Assembly: GCA_904381285.1 (NCBI GenBank)
Contig: CAJFII010000004.1
Coordinates: forward strand, 25,201 to 89,200
Source of the DNA: an uncultured Clostridia bacterium
Lineage (GTDB): Bacteria > Bacillota > Clostridia > TANB77 > CAG-508
DNA: 64,000 nt
Reading direction: 5' to 3'
The notes under the pieces are model-generated. The model saw only the letters and a program-made list of their open reading frames with translations. It was not told where the DNA came from and made no database searches. Shown here one piece after another: positions 28,289 to 37,863 of this stretch (position 1 is the first letter of the stretch; each line of letters starts with the position of its first letter). A program made the translations under genes and the position numbers.

Positions 28289-28642
28289 TTAATTTATATT
28301 TATATTGTTTATTAATTCTTCACATTCTTTCCAATTTGAAACCTTAATGCAACCATATTCTTTTTGTAATTTATTCAAAATTTGTAAAGTATTATCTTTT
28401 GAATCTAAATCTGCAACAATAATATCTTTTATGTATTCTTCTTTACCATATAAAAACCTAAATAAGATTGAACGCATAAAACCTTCTATTTTATCTTCTT
28501 GATTTTTAACTGCTATAATCACATAAATTCCGTCAGACCTTAAATTTGTATAAGAAAATATGTATATAATATTTTTTATAATTTCAAACAATCCATATAA
28601 AGCAAGTGTCCAAACAACAGCATTTAATATAAAATCCCACAT
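28289..28642 (-). CDS. Small membrane-anchored protein with glycosyltransferase-like tail
   Basis: The 117-residue protein has one N-terminal membrane helix (about 5-30). A short domain follows, with Y-V-I-I-A-V-K-N-Q-E-D-K-I-E-G and I-V-A-D-L-D-S-K-D-N-T-L-Q-I-L. The second pattern recalls the nucleotide-sugar D-x-D region of family 2 glycosyltransferases, but the domain is too short for a full enzyme. A role as an accessory or vestigial protein is possible. It precedes the metallopeptidase gene, 71 bp apart from its chosen start. Confidence 0.5.
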   Translation of the reverse strand: MWDFILNAVVWTLALYGLFEIIKNIIYIFSYTNLRSDGIYVIIAVKNQEDKIEGFMRSILFRFLYGKEEYIKDIIVADLDSKDNTLQILNKLQKEYGCIKVSNWKECEELINNININ

Positions 28643-28767
28643 AACAATGCCTCCTTGTTTATCATATGATATTATCCTAAATTTTGTTACTTAAAATAAT
28701 GTATAAATCTTTTTTAAATTAACGATAATATTTTAGAAAGTAATTTAAATTTTGTTAATTAATTTTA

Positions 28768-28796
28768 TTGATTTGATATTTATCTTGTGGTATCAT
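28768..28796 (+). promoter_or_regulatory. Promoter of pflB
   Basis: TTGATT (28768-28773), 17 bp, TATCAT (28791-28796). This is a plausible sigma-A promoter about 35 bp before the ATG. Confidence 0.55.
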
Positions 28797-28830
28797 GAAT
28801 AGTGGAAATAATTTTATAGGAGGTTTTTTT

Positions 28831-31065
28831 ATGGAATTTAAGCAATGGGAAAATTTTAAAAAAGGTGATTGGCAAAGTGAAATTGATGTAAGAAGCTTTA
28901 TTCAAACTAATTATACTCCATATGAAGGAACATCAGACTTTTTAGCCGGACCTACTGATAGTACAAAAAAATTATGGGACGAAGTTCTTGATTTATATAA
29001 AAAAGAAAAAGAAAATGGTGGGGTATTAGATATTGATACTAAAACTATATCTACCATTACTGCACATGATGCAGGATATATTGATAAAGACTTAGAAAAA
29101 ATTGTTGGTCTTCAAACAGACAAGCCTTTAAAAAGAGCAATAATGCCTTTTGGTGGAATTAAAATTGTTGAAAAATCATGTGTTGCATATGGTAAACAAG
29201 TAGATCCAGATGTAGATAGAATATTTAATACGATTAGAAGAACACATAATGATGGAGTATTTAGTGTATATACACCTGATATTCGTGCAGCTAGAAGTTC
29301 ACATTTAATTACTGGTCTTCCTGATGGATATGGCCGTGGTAGAATTATTGGTGATTATAGACGTGTTGCATTATATGGTGTTGATGTATTAATTGCTGAG
29401 AAAAAAGAAGAATTAAACATTTTAAATGTAGATTATTTATCTGAAAGTGTTATACAACAACGTGAAGAAATCCATGACCAAATTCTTGCATTAGAAGCTC
29501 TAAAAGAAATGGCAAACAAATACGGATATGATATTTCTGTTCCAGCATCAAATGCAAAAGAGGCAATTCAATGGACATATTTTGCTTATCTTGCTGCAAT
29601 AAAAGATCAAAATGGTGCTGCAATGAGTTTAGGTAGAACATCTACTTTCCTAGACATCTATATTGAAAGAGACTTAAAAAATGGAAACTTAACAGAAGAA
29701 GAAGCTCAAGAATTAATGGATCATTTTGTTATGAAATTAAGATTAGTTAGATTCTTAAGAACTCCAGAATATAATGAATTATTTAGTGGAGATCCTGTTT
29801 GGGTTACAGAGTCAATTGGTGGAATGGGAATTGATGGAAGAACATTAGTAACTAAAAATTCTTACAGAATGTTACACACATTAGTAACTTTAGGTCCCGC
29901 ACCAGAACCTAATATGACTGTTTTATGGTCAACAAGATTACCTCAATCTTTTAAAGATTTTTGTGCAGATTTATCTATCAAAACTTCATCTATTCAATAT
30001 GAAAATGATGATTTAATGAGAGGTTTCTGGGGAGATGATTATGGTATTGCTTGTTGTGTTTCTGCCATGAGAATTGGAAAACAAATGCAATTCTTTGGTG
30101 CAAGATGTAATCTTGCTAAAACTCTTCTTTATGCTATTAATGGTGGAAGGGATGAAATGACAGGAAAACAAGTTACTCCAAGATTTGAACCAATCACATC
30201 TGAATATTTAGATTATGATGAAGTAATGCAAAAATTTGATACAATGATGGACTATGTTGCCAAAATATATATTAAAGCATTAAATGCTATACATTATATG
30301 CATGATAAATACTCATATGAAGCTATTGAAATGGCATTACATGATAAAGATATTTTAAGAACTATGGCTTGTGGTATTGCTGGTTTATCTGTTGTAGCTG
30401 ATTCTTTATCTGCAATAAAATATGCTAAAGTAAAAGTAATTCGTGATGAGACAGGTCTTGCTACTAACTATGAAATTGAAGGTGATTTTCCAAAATTCGG
30501 TAATGATGATGATAGAGTTGATGATATTGCAGTATCTTTAGTAAAAACATTTATGAATAAATTAAAAAGATATAATACTTATAGAAATGCAAAAACAACA
30601 ATGTCTATTCTTACTATTACATCAAATGTTGTATATGGAAAAGCAACAGGAAATACACCTGATGGAAGAAAAGCAGGAGAACCTTTCGGACCAGGAGCAA
30701 ATCCTTTACACGGAAGAGATACAAATGGTGCTTTGGCAGTTATGAATTCTATTGCAAAACTACCATACGAATACTCTGAAGATGGTATTTCTTATACATT
30801 CTCTATCACTCCTGCAACACTAGGAAAAGAAGAACCTACAAGAGTACAAAATCTAGTAAATATGTTAGATGGTTACTTTATGCAAGAAGGTCATCATATA
30901 AATGTTAACGTATTTGATAGAGCATTATTAGAAGATGCTATGGAACATCCAGAAAAATATCCTCAATTAACAATACGTGTTTCTGGATATGCTGTTCATT
31001 TTACAAAATTAACACGTGAACAACAATTAGATGTTATTCATAGAACAATTCATGAAAGAATTTAG
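28831..31065 (+). CDS. pflB: Formate C-acetyltransferase (pyruvate formate-lyase)
   Basis: PFL splits pyruvate to acetyl-CoA and formate in anaerobic fermentation. ATG 28831 after AGGAGG gives 744 residues. The active-site pair Cys408-Cys409 lies in G-I-A-C-C-V-S-A, and the glycyl radical Gly719 lies in R-V-S-G-Y-A-V. The activase gene follows, separated only by a small hairpin. Confidence 0.98.
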   Translation: MEFKQWENFKKGDWQSEIDVRSFIQTNYTPYEGTSDFLAGPTDSTKKLWDEVLDLYKKEKENGGVLDIDTKTISTITAHDAGYIDKDLEKIVGLQTDKPLKRAIMPFGGIKIVEKSCVAYGKQVDPDVDRIFNTIRRTHNDGVFSVYTPDIRAARSSHLITGLPDGYGRGRIIGDYRRVALYGVDVLIAEKKEELNILNVDYLSESVIQQREEIHDQILALEALKEMANKYGYDISVPASNAKEAIQWTYFAYLAAIKDQNGAAMSLGRTSTFLDIYIERDLKNGNLTEEEAQELMDHFVMKLRLVRFLRTPEYNELFSGDPVWVTESIGGMGIDGRTLVTKNSYRMLHTLVTLGPAPEPNMTVLWSTRLPQSFKDFCADLSIKTSSIQYENDDLMRGFWGDDYGIACCVSAMRIGKQMQFFGARCNLAKTLLYAINGGRDEMTGKQVTPRFEPITSEYLDYDEVMQKFDTMMDYVAKIYIKALNAIHYMHDKYSYEAIEMALHDKDILRTMACGIAGLSVVADSLSAIKYAKVKVIRDETGLATNYEIEGDFPKFGNDDDRVDDIAVSLVKTFMNKLKRYNTYRNAKTTMSILTITSNVVYGKATGNTPDGRKAGEPFGPGANPLHGRDTNGALAVMNSIAKLPYEYSEDGISYTFSITPATLGKEEPTRVQNLVNMLDGYFMQEGHHINVNVFDRALLEDAMEHPEKYPQLTIRVSGYAVHFTKLTREQQLDVIHRTIHERI

Positions 31066-31077
31066 TAATAATATATA

Positions 31078-31098
31078 GGGTTGCATTTTATGCAACCC
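31078..31098 (+). terminator. Intercistronic hairpin between pflB and pflA
   Basis: Nine-bp perfect stem GGGTTGCAT/ATGCAACCC without a T-run. It probably adjusts the relative levels of the two proteins rather than ending transcription. Confidence 0.5.
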
Positions 31099-31121
31099 AA
31101 AACTTTGAAATGGAGAGACTT

Positions 31122-31853
31122 ATGGAAAATTTTGATAAACATACAATGGCAAGAATTCATTCTATTGAAACTTTGGGTACTGTTGACGGACCTGGACTTA
31201 GGTTTGTTGTATTTATGCAAGGTTGTCATTTAAAATGTAAATATTGCCACAATAGGGACACTTGGAATACTTGTGCAGGAGATTTAATTACTATTGATGA
31301 ATTATTAAATAAAATTGAAAAATATACTAACTATTTTAAAGCATCTGGTGGAGGTGTTACTATTTCTGGTGGAGAACCTCTTTTACAAGTAGATTTTTTA
31401 ATTTCTTTATTTACTAAATTAAAAGAACATAATATATCCACTGCAATAGATACCTCTGGAATGTTTCATTTAACTGAAAAAATAAAGCAATTAATAGATC
31501 TTACGGATTTATTTTTATTAGATATAAAGCATATTGATAGCAAGAAATGTAAAGATTTAGTTGGTTTTTCTAATGAAAAGGAATTGGCTTTTGCTAGATA
31601 CTTAAGCCAAAATAATAAACCTATCTGGATTAGACAAGTACTAATTCCTGGAATTACAGATAGCAAAGAAGATTTATTAAAATTAAAAGATTTTATATCT
31701 TCCCTATCTTGTGTAGAAAAAGTAGAATTATTAAAATATCATAATATGGGAAAATATAAATGGGAAAATCTTGGTTATACTTATGAACTTGATGATGTTC
31801 CAAATGCTACTGATGAAGATTTAAAAAGAGCTAAAAAAATATTAGGAATATAA
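31122..31853 (+). CDS. pflA: Pyruvate formate-lyase-activating enzyme
   Basis: This radical SAM enzyme makes the glycyl radical on PflB. The cluster motif G-C-H-L-K-C-K-Y-C-H carries C-x3-C-x2-C at residues 35, 39 and 42. G-G-G-V-T-I-S-G-G-E-P-L is the SAM-binding region. ATG 31122 after GGAGAG is preferred over the ATG at 31110. Length 243 is typical. Confidence 0.97.
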   Translation: MENFDKHTMARIHSIETLGTVDGPGLRFVVFMQGCHLKCKYCHNRDTWNTCAGDLITIDELLNKIEKYTNYFKASGGGVTISGGEPLLQVDFLISLFTKLKEHNISTAIDTSGMFHLTEKIKQLIDLTDLFLLDIKHIDSKKCKDLVGFSNEKELAFARYLSQNNKPIWIRQVLIPGITDSKEDLLKLKDFISSLSCVEKVELLKYHNMGKYKWENLGYTYELDDVPNATDEDLKRAKKILGI

Positions 31854-31925
31854 ATTATTTATATTCCATCTTACCAGCTCCTAAAACGATTGTATCAAAT
31901 AATAAACAAATTGTCACTAAATCGC

Positions 31926-31954
31926 TTGCATTTTATGTTTTTTTATGTTAGAAT
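31926..31954 (+). promoter_or_regulatory. Promoter of rpsT
   Basis: TTGCAT (31926-31931), 17 bp, TAGAAT (31949-31954). Confidence 0.6.
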
Positions 31955-32000
31955 ATTATGCGTTATAGTTTAGTTTACATTTTAAGGAGGTGCAATATAA

Positions 32001-32267
32001 ATGCCAAATATTAAATCAGCAATAAAAAGAGTAAGTGTTATTGAAAAGAAAACATTAAGAAATAATATGATTAAATCTGGTTATAGAACTGCTGTTAGAA
32101 AATTTGAAGAAGCTGTTAACTCAGGAGATATTAAAAATGCTGAAACTTTATTTGTAGAAGCTACTAAAAAAATAGATATGGCTTGTACAAAAGGAGTTAT
32201 AGTAAAAAATACAGCTGCTAGAAAAAAATCTAGATTAGCTAAAAAATTAAATGCTGCAAAAGCATAG
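32001..32267 (+). CDS. rpsT: 30S ribosomal protein S20
   Basis: The small, Lys/Ala-rich helical protein of 88 residues starts [11 protein letters not shown] and contains [25 protein letters not shown] precedes the ATG. It binds 16S rRNA near the 5' domain and helix 44. It is a single gene with its own promoter and terminator. Confidence 0.97.
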   Translation: MPNIKSAIKRVSVIEKKTLRNNMIKSGYRTAVRKFEEAVNSGDIKNAETLFVEATKKIDMACTKGVIVKNTAARKKSRLAKKLNAAKA

Positions 32268-32295
32268 ATAAAAAATTATGCATAGTTTTTTATTT

Positions 32296-32325
32296 AAAAG
32301 ATTACTAAAAAGTAATCTTTTTTTG
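32296..32325 (+). terminator. Terminator of rpsT
   Basis: Stem AAAAGATTACT/AGTAATCTTTT (32296-32306 and 32311-32321) runs into a T7 tract. Confidence 0.92.
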
Positions 32326-32424
32326 TTATACTATCTTTAACTCTACTTCCACAAATTACCTTTGATTTTCTAATTTGTACATGTTACTATTAATTATAGA
32401 TAATTTGGAAAAGGGGTATTGATT

Positions 32425-32673
32425 ATGTTGAAATTAATTATAAATAAGTTTAATTCTATGGAAACAAAAGTAAAAAAAATAATGAAATATGGTATTAATT
32501 TTTCGTTATTTATTTGTATAATATCAATTGGAATATTACTTACATATGAATTTTATAAAAATCCGGATTTATATTACATTGGATTATCTGTATTTAAACT
32601 AGGCTTATTCTTTATAGTAGAATTTATTATATGTGCACTAGCTATTGATACAATTAAACAACAAGTGCAGTAA
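32425..32673 (+). CDS. Small two-pass membrane protein, unknown
   Basis: ATG 32425 after AAGGGG gives 82 residues. There are two hydrophobic segments (about 25-45 and 55-75), separated by Y-K-N-P-D-L-Y-Y-I-G. I recognise no family. It follows rpsT but beyond its terminator, so it is probably independent. Confidence 0.6.
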   Translation: MLKLIINKFNSMETKVKKIMKYGINFSLFICIISIGILLTYEFYKNPDLYYIGLSVFKLGLFFIVEFIICALAIDTIKQQVQ

Positions 32674-32674
32674 T

Positions 32675-32739
32675 TTGATTTATGTCAAGTTTTATGTTAT
32701 AATGTAATTATAGCAATTTGTATTATGCTATAATTACAT
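32675..32739 (+). promoter_or_regulatory. Promoter with overlapping 14-bp inverted repeat (operator-like)
   Basis: TTGATT (32675-32680), 17 bp, TATAAT (32698-32703). The arms ATGTAATTATAGCA (32702-32715) and TGCTATAATTACAT (32726-32739) are perfectly complementary and span the expected start site. They could be a repressor operator or a 5'-UTR hairpin. Confidence 0.6.
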
Positions 32740-32762
32740 ATTCTAAGGAGGATGTCTTCATT

Positions 32763-32879
32763 ATGAGACAAACAACACCATGCTTTACATTTAAAAAAGG
32801 ACGGTTTTATATTTATATAAATCCGTTCAACAGTAAAAAAAATTTTGAGTATTGGTTCGATATATGTAAGAAACTCTAA
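32763..32879 (+). CDS. 38-residue basic mini-protein, unknown
   Basis: AAGGAGG stands before ATG 32763. The product begins M-R-Q-T-T-P-C-F-T-F-K-K-G-R and ends F-D-I-C-K-K-L; it is basic and aromatic-rich. The full expression unit (promoter, operator-like repeat, ideal ribosome site, GC-rich terminator) supports a real gene. Codon 14 is CGG, which host-like genes avoid, and the terminator is much more GC-rich than the region, suggesting transfer. Confidence 0.55.
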   Translation: MRQTTPCFTFKKGRFYIYINPFNSKKNFEYWFDICKKL

Positions 32880-32913
32880 AGAATTTTAATTACAACTGAA
32901 TATGGATAGTAAA

Positions 32914-32938
32914 CACCACAGGCAGACTGCCTGTGGTG
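32914..32938. terminator. GC-rich terminator shared by the mini-gene and gatB
   Basis: Eleven-bp stem CACCACAGGCA/TGCCTGTGGTG with loop GAC. T-richness on either side is limited, so it may act on both convergent units. Confidence 0.7.
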
Positions 32939-32948
32939 CTTCATTATA

Positions 32949-34394
32949 CTACATTTTATTTATTTCATCTACAAACATTTTATTAAGCATTTGTGGATTA
33001 GCTTTACCTTTTGTTTGTTTCATAGCTTGTCCTACTAAGAAACCAATTGCTTTATCTTTTCCACCTTTATAATCTTGTACAGATTGTGGGTTTTCTTCTA
33101 AGATTTTTAATACAATCTCTTTTATTGCTCCTTCATCTGAAATTTGAATCCAGCCTTTTTCTTCAATAATTTTACTTGGCTCTTTTGGATTTTCAAATAA
33201 TTCTTCTAATACTTTTTTTGCAATAGCACTACTAATTGTTCCTTTTTCAATAAGTTTAATTAATTCTGCTAAATTATCTGCTGAAAATGGAATTTCATTT
33301 GGTTCCATTTCTTTCTCATTTAATATTCTTGAAATATCTGATAATATCCAATTACATACTGCTTTTGGATTATTAGTTTTTCCAACAGTTTCTTCAAATA
33401 AGTTTGATAAATATTTAGAAGCTGTAATTAAATTTGCTTCACGTTCTGTAAGATTATATTTTTCTAAATATCGTTGTTTTCTACTTTCTGGTAATTCCGG
33501 TAAAGTATTTTTTATTTTTTCTATATATTCATCTGATAAACGTATTGCCACTAAATCAGGTTCTGGAAAATATCTATAATCTTGTGCATCTTCTTTATCT
33601 CTCATAGAAAATGTTCTTCCAGATACATCATCCCATCTTAATGTTTCTTGTTCTATTTTTCCTCCTGCTTCTAATACATCAATTTGTCTATCTATTTCAT
33701 ATTCGATACCTCTTACTATTGAACGGAAAGAATTCATATTTTTCATTTCTGTTCTAGTACCTAATTTTTTATCACCTTTTTTTCTAATTGAAACATTAAC
33801 GTCCGCTCTAAAAGACCCCTCTTGCATTTTGCAGTCTGATACTTCTATATATTCCAATATTGATTTTAGCTTTCTTAAATATTTTTCTGCCTCATCACTA
33901 GAACTTATATCTGGCTCAGATACTATCTCTATTAATGGGACACCTGCTCTATTTAAATCTACTAGGCTGCCTCCTCCAAATTCATCATGATTTAGCTTTC
34001 CAGCATCCTCTTCAATATGAATTCTTGTTAAACGTATTTTCTTTTTTTGTCCATCTTTATCTTCTATTTCTACATATCCCTTTTCACAAAGTGGTTTATC
34101 AAATTGAGAAATTTGATATGATTTTGGTAAATCAGGATAAAAATAATTTTTTCTATCGTTTTTGCTATCTCTTGAAATTTCACAATTTGTTGCAAGTCCT
34201 GCTTTTACTGCATATTCTACTACTTTTTCATTTAAAACAGGTAATGTTCCTGGCATTGCCATACAAATTGGACAACAGTGTGTATTTGGTTCTCCTCCAA
34301 ACTCTGTTGGACATGAGCAAAATATCTTTGTTTTTGTTGATAATTCTGCATGAACTTCTAATCCTATTACAACCTCATAATCTTCTCTTGACAT
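32949..34394 (-). CDS. gatB: Asp-tRNA(Asn)/Glu-tRNA(Gln) amidotransferase subunit B
   Basis: GatB is the kinase/tRNA-binding subunit of GatCAB, which makes Gln-tRNA(Gln) (and Asn-tRNA(Asn)) by transamidation. The N-terminus Y-E-V-V-I-G-L-E-V-H-A-E-L, the zinc-site cysteines C-S-C and C-C-P-I-C, and the C-terminal YqeY-like tail are present. Length is 481. Confidence 0.97.
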   Translation of the reverse strand: MSREDYEVVIGLEVHAELSTKTKIFCSCPTEFGGEPNTHCCPICMAMPGTLPVLNEKVVEYAVKAGLATNCEISRDSKNDRKNYFYPDLPKSYQISQFDKPLCEKGYVEIEDKDGQKKKIRLTRIHIEEDAGKLNHDEFGGGSLVDLNRAGVPLIEIVSEPDISSSDEAEKYLRKLKSILEYIEVSDCKMQEGSFRADVNVSIRKKGDKKLGTRTEMKNMNSFRSIVRGIEYEIDRQIDVLEAGGKIEQETLRWDDVSGRTFSMRDKEDAQDYRYFPEPDLVAIRLSDEYIEKIKNTLPELPESRKQRYLEKYNLTEREANLITASKYLSNLFEETVGKTNNPKAVCNWILSDISRILNEKEMEPNEIPFSADNLAELIKLIEKGTISSAIAKKVLEELFENPKEPSKIIEEKGWIQISDEGAIKEIVLKILEENPQSVQDYKGGKDKAIGFLVGQAMKQTKGKANPQMLNKMFVDEINKM

Positions 34395-34441
34395 TTATAT
34401 TTGCCTCCTTTTATTGATTAATATATATGTTTCATTATGAT

Positions 34442-35899
34442 TTATTTCTTAAATTCAGGTTTATAGTTTTGTCTGAATTTTCTTTCTTTTTCATATGCAT
34501 AAGCAGCATTTAATATTGTTGTTTCTTCAAAACGATTTCCTATTAATTGGAATCCAATTGGCATACCCTCACTATTTACGCCACATGGTATACTTATTGC
34601 TGGAAGGCCTGCTATATTTACAGGTACTGTACAAACATCTGATAAGTACATTTCTAATGGATTATCTATTTTAGAACCTATATCAAATGCTACATTTGGT
34701 GAAGTTGGTGTTAATATTACATCATATTTTTTAAAGTTATTTTCAAATTCATTTTTTACAAGTGTACGAACTTGTTGTGCTTTTTTATAATAAGCATCAT
34801 AGTATCCAGAAGAAAGCACATAAGTTCCTAATATAATTCTTCTTTTAACTTCCTCTCCAAATCCTTCACTTCTTGAATTTTTATATAAATCTTTTAAATC
34901 ACTGAAGTCTTTTGTTCTATATCCATATCTAATTCCATCAAATCTTCCTAAGTTTGAGCTTGCTTCAGCACATGCAATAATGTAATAAGTTGCAAGCGCA
35001 TAATCAGCTACATCTAGTGAACATTCTTCTACAGTTGCTCCCATTTTTTCATATTGTTTTATTACTTCATTTATAGCATCTTTTACTTCACTATTTATTC
35101 CATCTCCAAAATATTGTTTAGGAATTCCTATTTTTAATCCTTTTACATCATTTTTCAAGCATTTTGTATAATCTATTTTTTCTCTATTTGCTGATGTTGT
35201 GTCTTTTTCATCATGTCCTGCAATTATGTTTAAGAGAATTGCTGCGTCTTCAACATCTTTAGTTAATGTTCCTATTTGATCAAGTGATGAAGCAAATGCT
35301 ACTAATCCGTATCTAGAAATTAATCCATATGTTGGTTTTAATCCAACAACTCCACAAAAAGCTGCAGGTTGTCTAACAGAACCACCTGTGTCTGATCCTA
35401 ATGCCCATGGCACTAGTCCTGCTGCTACTGCTGCTGCAGATCCTCCGCTAGATCCTCCTGGAACTTTATTTAAATTCCATGGATTTTTTGTTTTCTTAAA
35501 ATATGAATGTTCTGTTGAACCACCCATAGCAAATTCATCCATATTCAATTTTCCTAAACTTATTAATCTTTCATTATTAATTTTTTCAATAACAGTAGCA
35601 TCATAAGGTGATACAAAATTTTCAAGCATTCTTGACGCACAAGTGGTTTTTACACCTTTTGTACAAATATTATCTTTTATTCCTATTGGAATTCCTGCTA
35701 ATTTTGAAGTATTTTCCTCTTCTTCTATCTTTTTCAATTGTTCCTTTGCTTCTTTATCAGTTATTGTAATAAAAGCTTGTACATCTTTTTCTTTTTCTTC
35801 AATTCTATTTTGATAAGAAGTTAAAACTTCTTCCTTTGTTATTTCTTTTTTATCTAGTTTTTCTAATAATTCATGTACAGTTAATTCATAGATTTCCAT
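34442..35899 (-). CDS. gatA: Asp-tRNA(Asn)/Glu-tRNA(Gln) amidotransferase subunit A
   Basis: This is the amidase-signature subunit. The catalytic Lys lies in G-I-K-D-N-I-C, and the Ser-cisSer-Lys triad region reads [15 protein letters not shown] choose ATG 35899 (AAAGGAGGAG upstream), giving 485 residues; it shares one base with the stop of the HAD gene (TAATG). Confidence 0.97.
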   Translation of the reverse strand: MEIYELTVHELLEKLDKKEITKEEVLTSYQNRIEEKEKDVQAFITITDKEAKEQLKKIEEEENTSKLAGIPIGIKDNICTKGVKTTCASRMLENFVSPYDATVIEKINNERLISLGKLNMDEFAMGGSTEHSYFKKTKNPWNLNKVPGGSSGGSAAAVAAGLVPWALGSDTGGSVRQPAAFCGVVGLKPTYGLISRYGLVAFASSLDQIGTLTKDVEDAAILLNIIAGHDEKDTTSANREKIDYTKCLKNDVKGLKIGIPKQYFGDGINSEVKDAINEVIKQYEKMGATVEECSLDVADYALATYYIIACAEASSNLGRFDGIRYGYRTKDFSDLKDLYKNSRSEGFGEEVKRRIILGTYVLSSGYYDAYYKKAQQVRTLVKNEFENNFKKYDVILTPTSPNVAFDIGSKIDNPLEMYLSDVCTVPVNIAGLPAISIPCGVNSEGMPIGFQLIGNRFEETTILNAAYAYEKERKFRQNYKPEFKK

Positions 35900-36489
35900 T
35901 AACTCTCCTCCTTTAATTTTTGATAGAAATGTGGCCATGAATAAATTCTTTCTATTTTCTCATCTTCCTTAATCCCTCGGTTTACACGAGAATCCATGAG
36001 GTATGTTTTAGCTCCAATTCCAGCTACTTTTTGGCAGTTTGTATAACTATCATCTAAAAATATATCTATATTATATTTTTTTGCAATTTCTGCCTTATCT
36101 TGTGCATTTACAATTAACTTATCATAAGGGATTTTAAAATCTGATAGCCATTTTTTTGTTACATCTTCTGCCTTTGTTTCTCCCCAGTCAAACCTTGCAG
36201 TTACTAAATATATTTTATTTTTTTCTTTTAACTTATCTAATACTTCTTTAGCATACATTTTAGGTCTAATTTCTTCTAAGCATTTTTTATAATATTTAGT
36301 AAAAAATTCTTTTTCTTCTTCATCATTCCAATTATGAAGATATCTATTATAAAAATGATTTGTTAAATTATTTAATTTATTTATTTTTCCATCTCTTTTT
36401 AATACATTAATTGTATAATACTGTGCTACATTAAATTGGGTTTCGTATGTATCAGAAATAGTGTCATCAATATCAATACCTATATTCAT
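35899..36489 (-). CDS. HAD-family 5'(3')-deoxyribonucleotidase-like phosphatase inside the gat operon
   Basis: The HAD motifs are D-I-D-D-T at residues 5-9 (nucleophile and general acid), V-T-A-R as motif II, and F-L-D-D-S as motif IV. The 196-residue size fits the NT5C/YqfW-like nucleotidases. It is inserted between gatC and gatA and coupled to gatA by a one-base overlap. A substrate cannot be named from sequence. Confidence 0.8.
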   Translation of the reverse strand: MNIGIDIDDTISDTYETQFNVAQYYTINVLKRDGKINKLNNLTNHFYNRYLHNWNDEEEKEFFTKYYKKCLEEIRPKMYAKEVLDKLKEKNKIYLVTARFDWGETKAEDVTKKWLSDFKIPYDKLIVNAQDKAEIAKKYNIDIFLDDSYTNCQKVAGIGAKTYLMDSRVNRGIKEDEKIERIYSWPHFYQKLKEES

Positions 36490-36499
36490 ATTCTTTCTC

Positions 36500-36787
36500 C
36501 TAATTTATTACTTTAGGAATTTTAAACATTCCATTTTGTTGTTCTGGTGCATTTTGTAATAATTCTTCTCTTGTTGTTGTTTGTTTAATTTCATCTTTTC
36601 TAAATACATTATAAGTATTGTCTCCGCTAATTGTTTCCTCTAATCCTTCTATTGGAGCATTATTTACTATATTTGCATAATTTAATATTTCTTCTAAATT
36701 TTCCCTGTATTTTTGTACTTCATCATCTTTTAAATTCAAATCTGCTAGTTTTGCAATGTGTAAAATTTCCTCTTTGCTTACTTGCAT
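36500..36787 (-). CDS. gatC: Asp-tRNA(Asn)/Glu-tRNA(Gln) amidotransferase subunit C
   Basis: The 95-residue GatC stabilises GatA and threads between GatA and GatB. ATG 36787 (GGAGAG upstream) is preferred to GTG 36796. The pattern I-L-H-I-A-K-L-A-D-L-N-L is typical, as is the C-terminal A-P-E-Q-Q-N-G-M-F-K-I-P-K-V-I. It is the first gene of gatC-HAD-gatA-gatB. Confidence 0.95.
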   Translation of the reverse strand: MQVSKEEILHIAKLADLNLKDDEVQKYRENLEEILNYANIVNNAPIEGLEETISGDNTYNVFRKDEIKQTTTREELLQNAPEQQNGMFKIPKVIN

Positions 36788-36842
36788 AATAGTCACTCTC
36801 CTAACTTTCTATATGTTTTTAGTATTATATAATTTTTTTCAT

Positions 36843-36871
36843 AAAAAAACAAGCTATATGGCTTGTTTTTT
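36843..36871. terminator. Terminator upstream of the gat operon
   Basis: AAAAAACAAGC/GCTTGTTTTTT stem with T-runs. It ends transcription from the minus-strand cyclophilin unit before gatC. Confidence 0.85.
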
Positions 36872-36930
36872 GAAGTTTATTTAAGTTTAAATTACAACAA
36901 ATTTTTAAATCATTCTATATATTTTCTTCT

Positions 36931-37053
36931 GCAAATAATATAATAAATTTTTCATTACGCTCCATTCCTGCGCTGGTCGCATTCGCTTCCAATTGTTGCC
37001 TTAAGGCAACTGCCCGTCGGTCGCTTCATTTCAAATTTTATTATATTATTTGC
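36931..37053. repeat. 123-bp hairpin element with 21-bp terminal inverted repeats and GC-rich core
   Basis: The ends GCAAATAATATAATAAATTTT (written in two parts, 36931-36951) and its complement (37033-37053) match nearly perfectly. The core is far more GC-rich than the surroundings, with GCGCTGGTCGC, CGTCGGTCGC and a central TTGCCTTAAGGCAA palindrome. No ORF is present. It resembles a miniature inverted-repeat or REP-like element; copy number cannot be judged here. Confidence 0.6.
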
Positions 37054-37075
37054 TTAGATATTATAATTATCTATA

Positions 37076-37846
37076 TTATTGTAAGCTTGTTCCGTAGTAT
37101 TGATTGAACCATTTTTGAACATCAAATACATCCATAGTTTCTGGTACACCATAATCTACTCCAAAAGTTTCAACACTTAAGCTAGTAATTACTGGTGGGT
37201 TAACTGGTTTATCTACTCCTTCTTCTGCTGAAGAGTCTCTTGTTACCACTTCTACATTTTCAATTGCATGTACTACATCTAATCCTTCAATTACTTTTCC
37301 AAATGCAGTATATAAGCCATTTAATGATGGAGTATCTGCTGTTGTTATAAAGAATTGTGAACCAGCTGAATTGTATCCATATTCTGTTAAAGAACTATCT
37401 AATGAAGAATAATCACTTCTTGCCATAGAAATAACCCCTTCTTCATGTCTTAATGTATTTTGTTTATAACCATTTGCTACAAATTCTCCTTTTATAGCAT
37501 ATGTTTTATCCTCAGATACATCATCTAATATATCACTTAGACTTGGTACTCCTGTACCATCACCATTTTTATCCCCGCCTTGTATCATAAAATCAGGAAT
37601 TGTTCTATGAAATGTTAAGCCATTATAGAACCCTCTATTTGCAAGTCTTATAAAGTTTGTTACTGTATTTGGTGCCATATCTGGATATAATTCTATTTTT
37701 ATTGTTCCATATCCTTCTACTTCCATTGTTGCAATTGGATTTTGTGCTTTTGTGAAAAATTTTTCATAATATCCATAGCTTAAATATCCTATAAGTACTA
37801 TTACTAATATAATAGCTATTATTAAAATTATCTTTTTTGTATTCAT
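37076..37846 (-). CDS. Membrane-anchored cyclophilin-type peptidyl-prolyl isomerase
   Basis: The 256-residue protein has an N-terminal anchor (about 5-27) and a cyclophilin domain with F-H-R-T-I-P-D-F-M-I-Q-G-G-D, Q-F-F-I-T and L-N-G-L-Y-T-A-F-G-K-V. These are the active-site Arg, Gln and Phe blocks. It would assist folding of exported proteins. The C-terminal 25 residues are lineage-specific. Confidence 0.92.
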   Translation of the reverse strand: MNTKKIILIIAIILVIVLIGYLSYGYYEKFFTKAQNPIATMEVEGYGTIKIELYPDMAPNTVTNFIRLANRGFYNGLTFHRTIPDFMIQGGDKNGDGTGVPSLSDILDDVSEDKTYAIKGEFVANGYKQNTLRHEEGVISMARSDYSSLDSSLTEYGYNSAGSQFFITTADTPSLNGLYTAFGKVIEGLDVVHAIENVEVVTRDSSAEEGVDKPVNPPVITSLSVETFGVDYGVPETMDVFDVQKWFNQYYGTSLQ

Positions 37847-37863
37847 TAATATACCTCCTGTAT

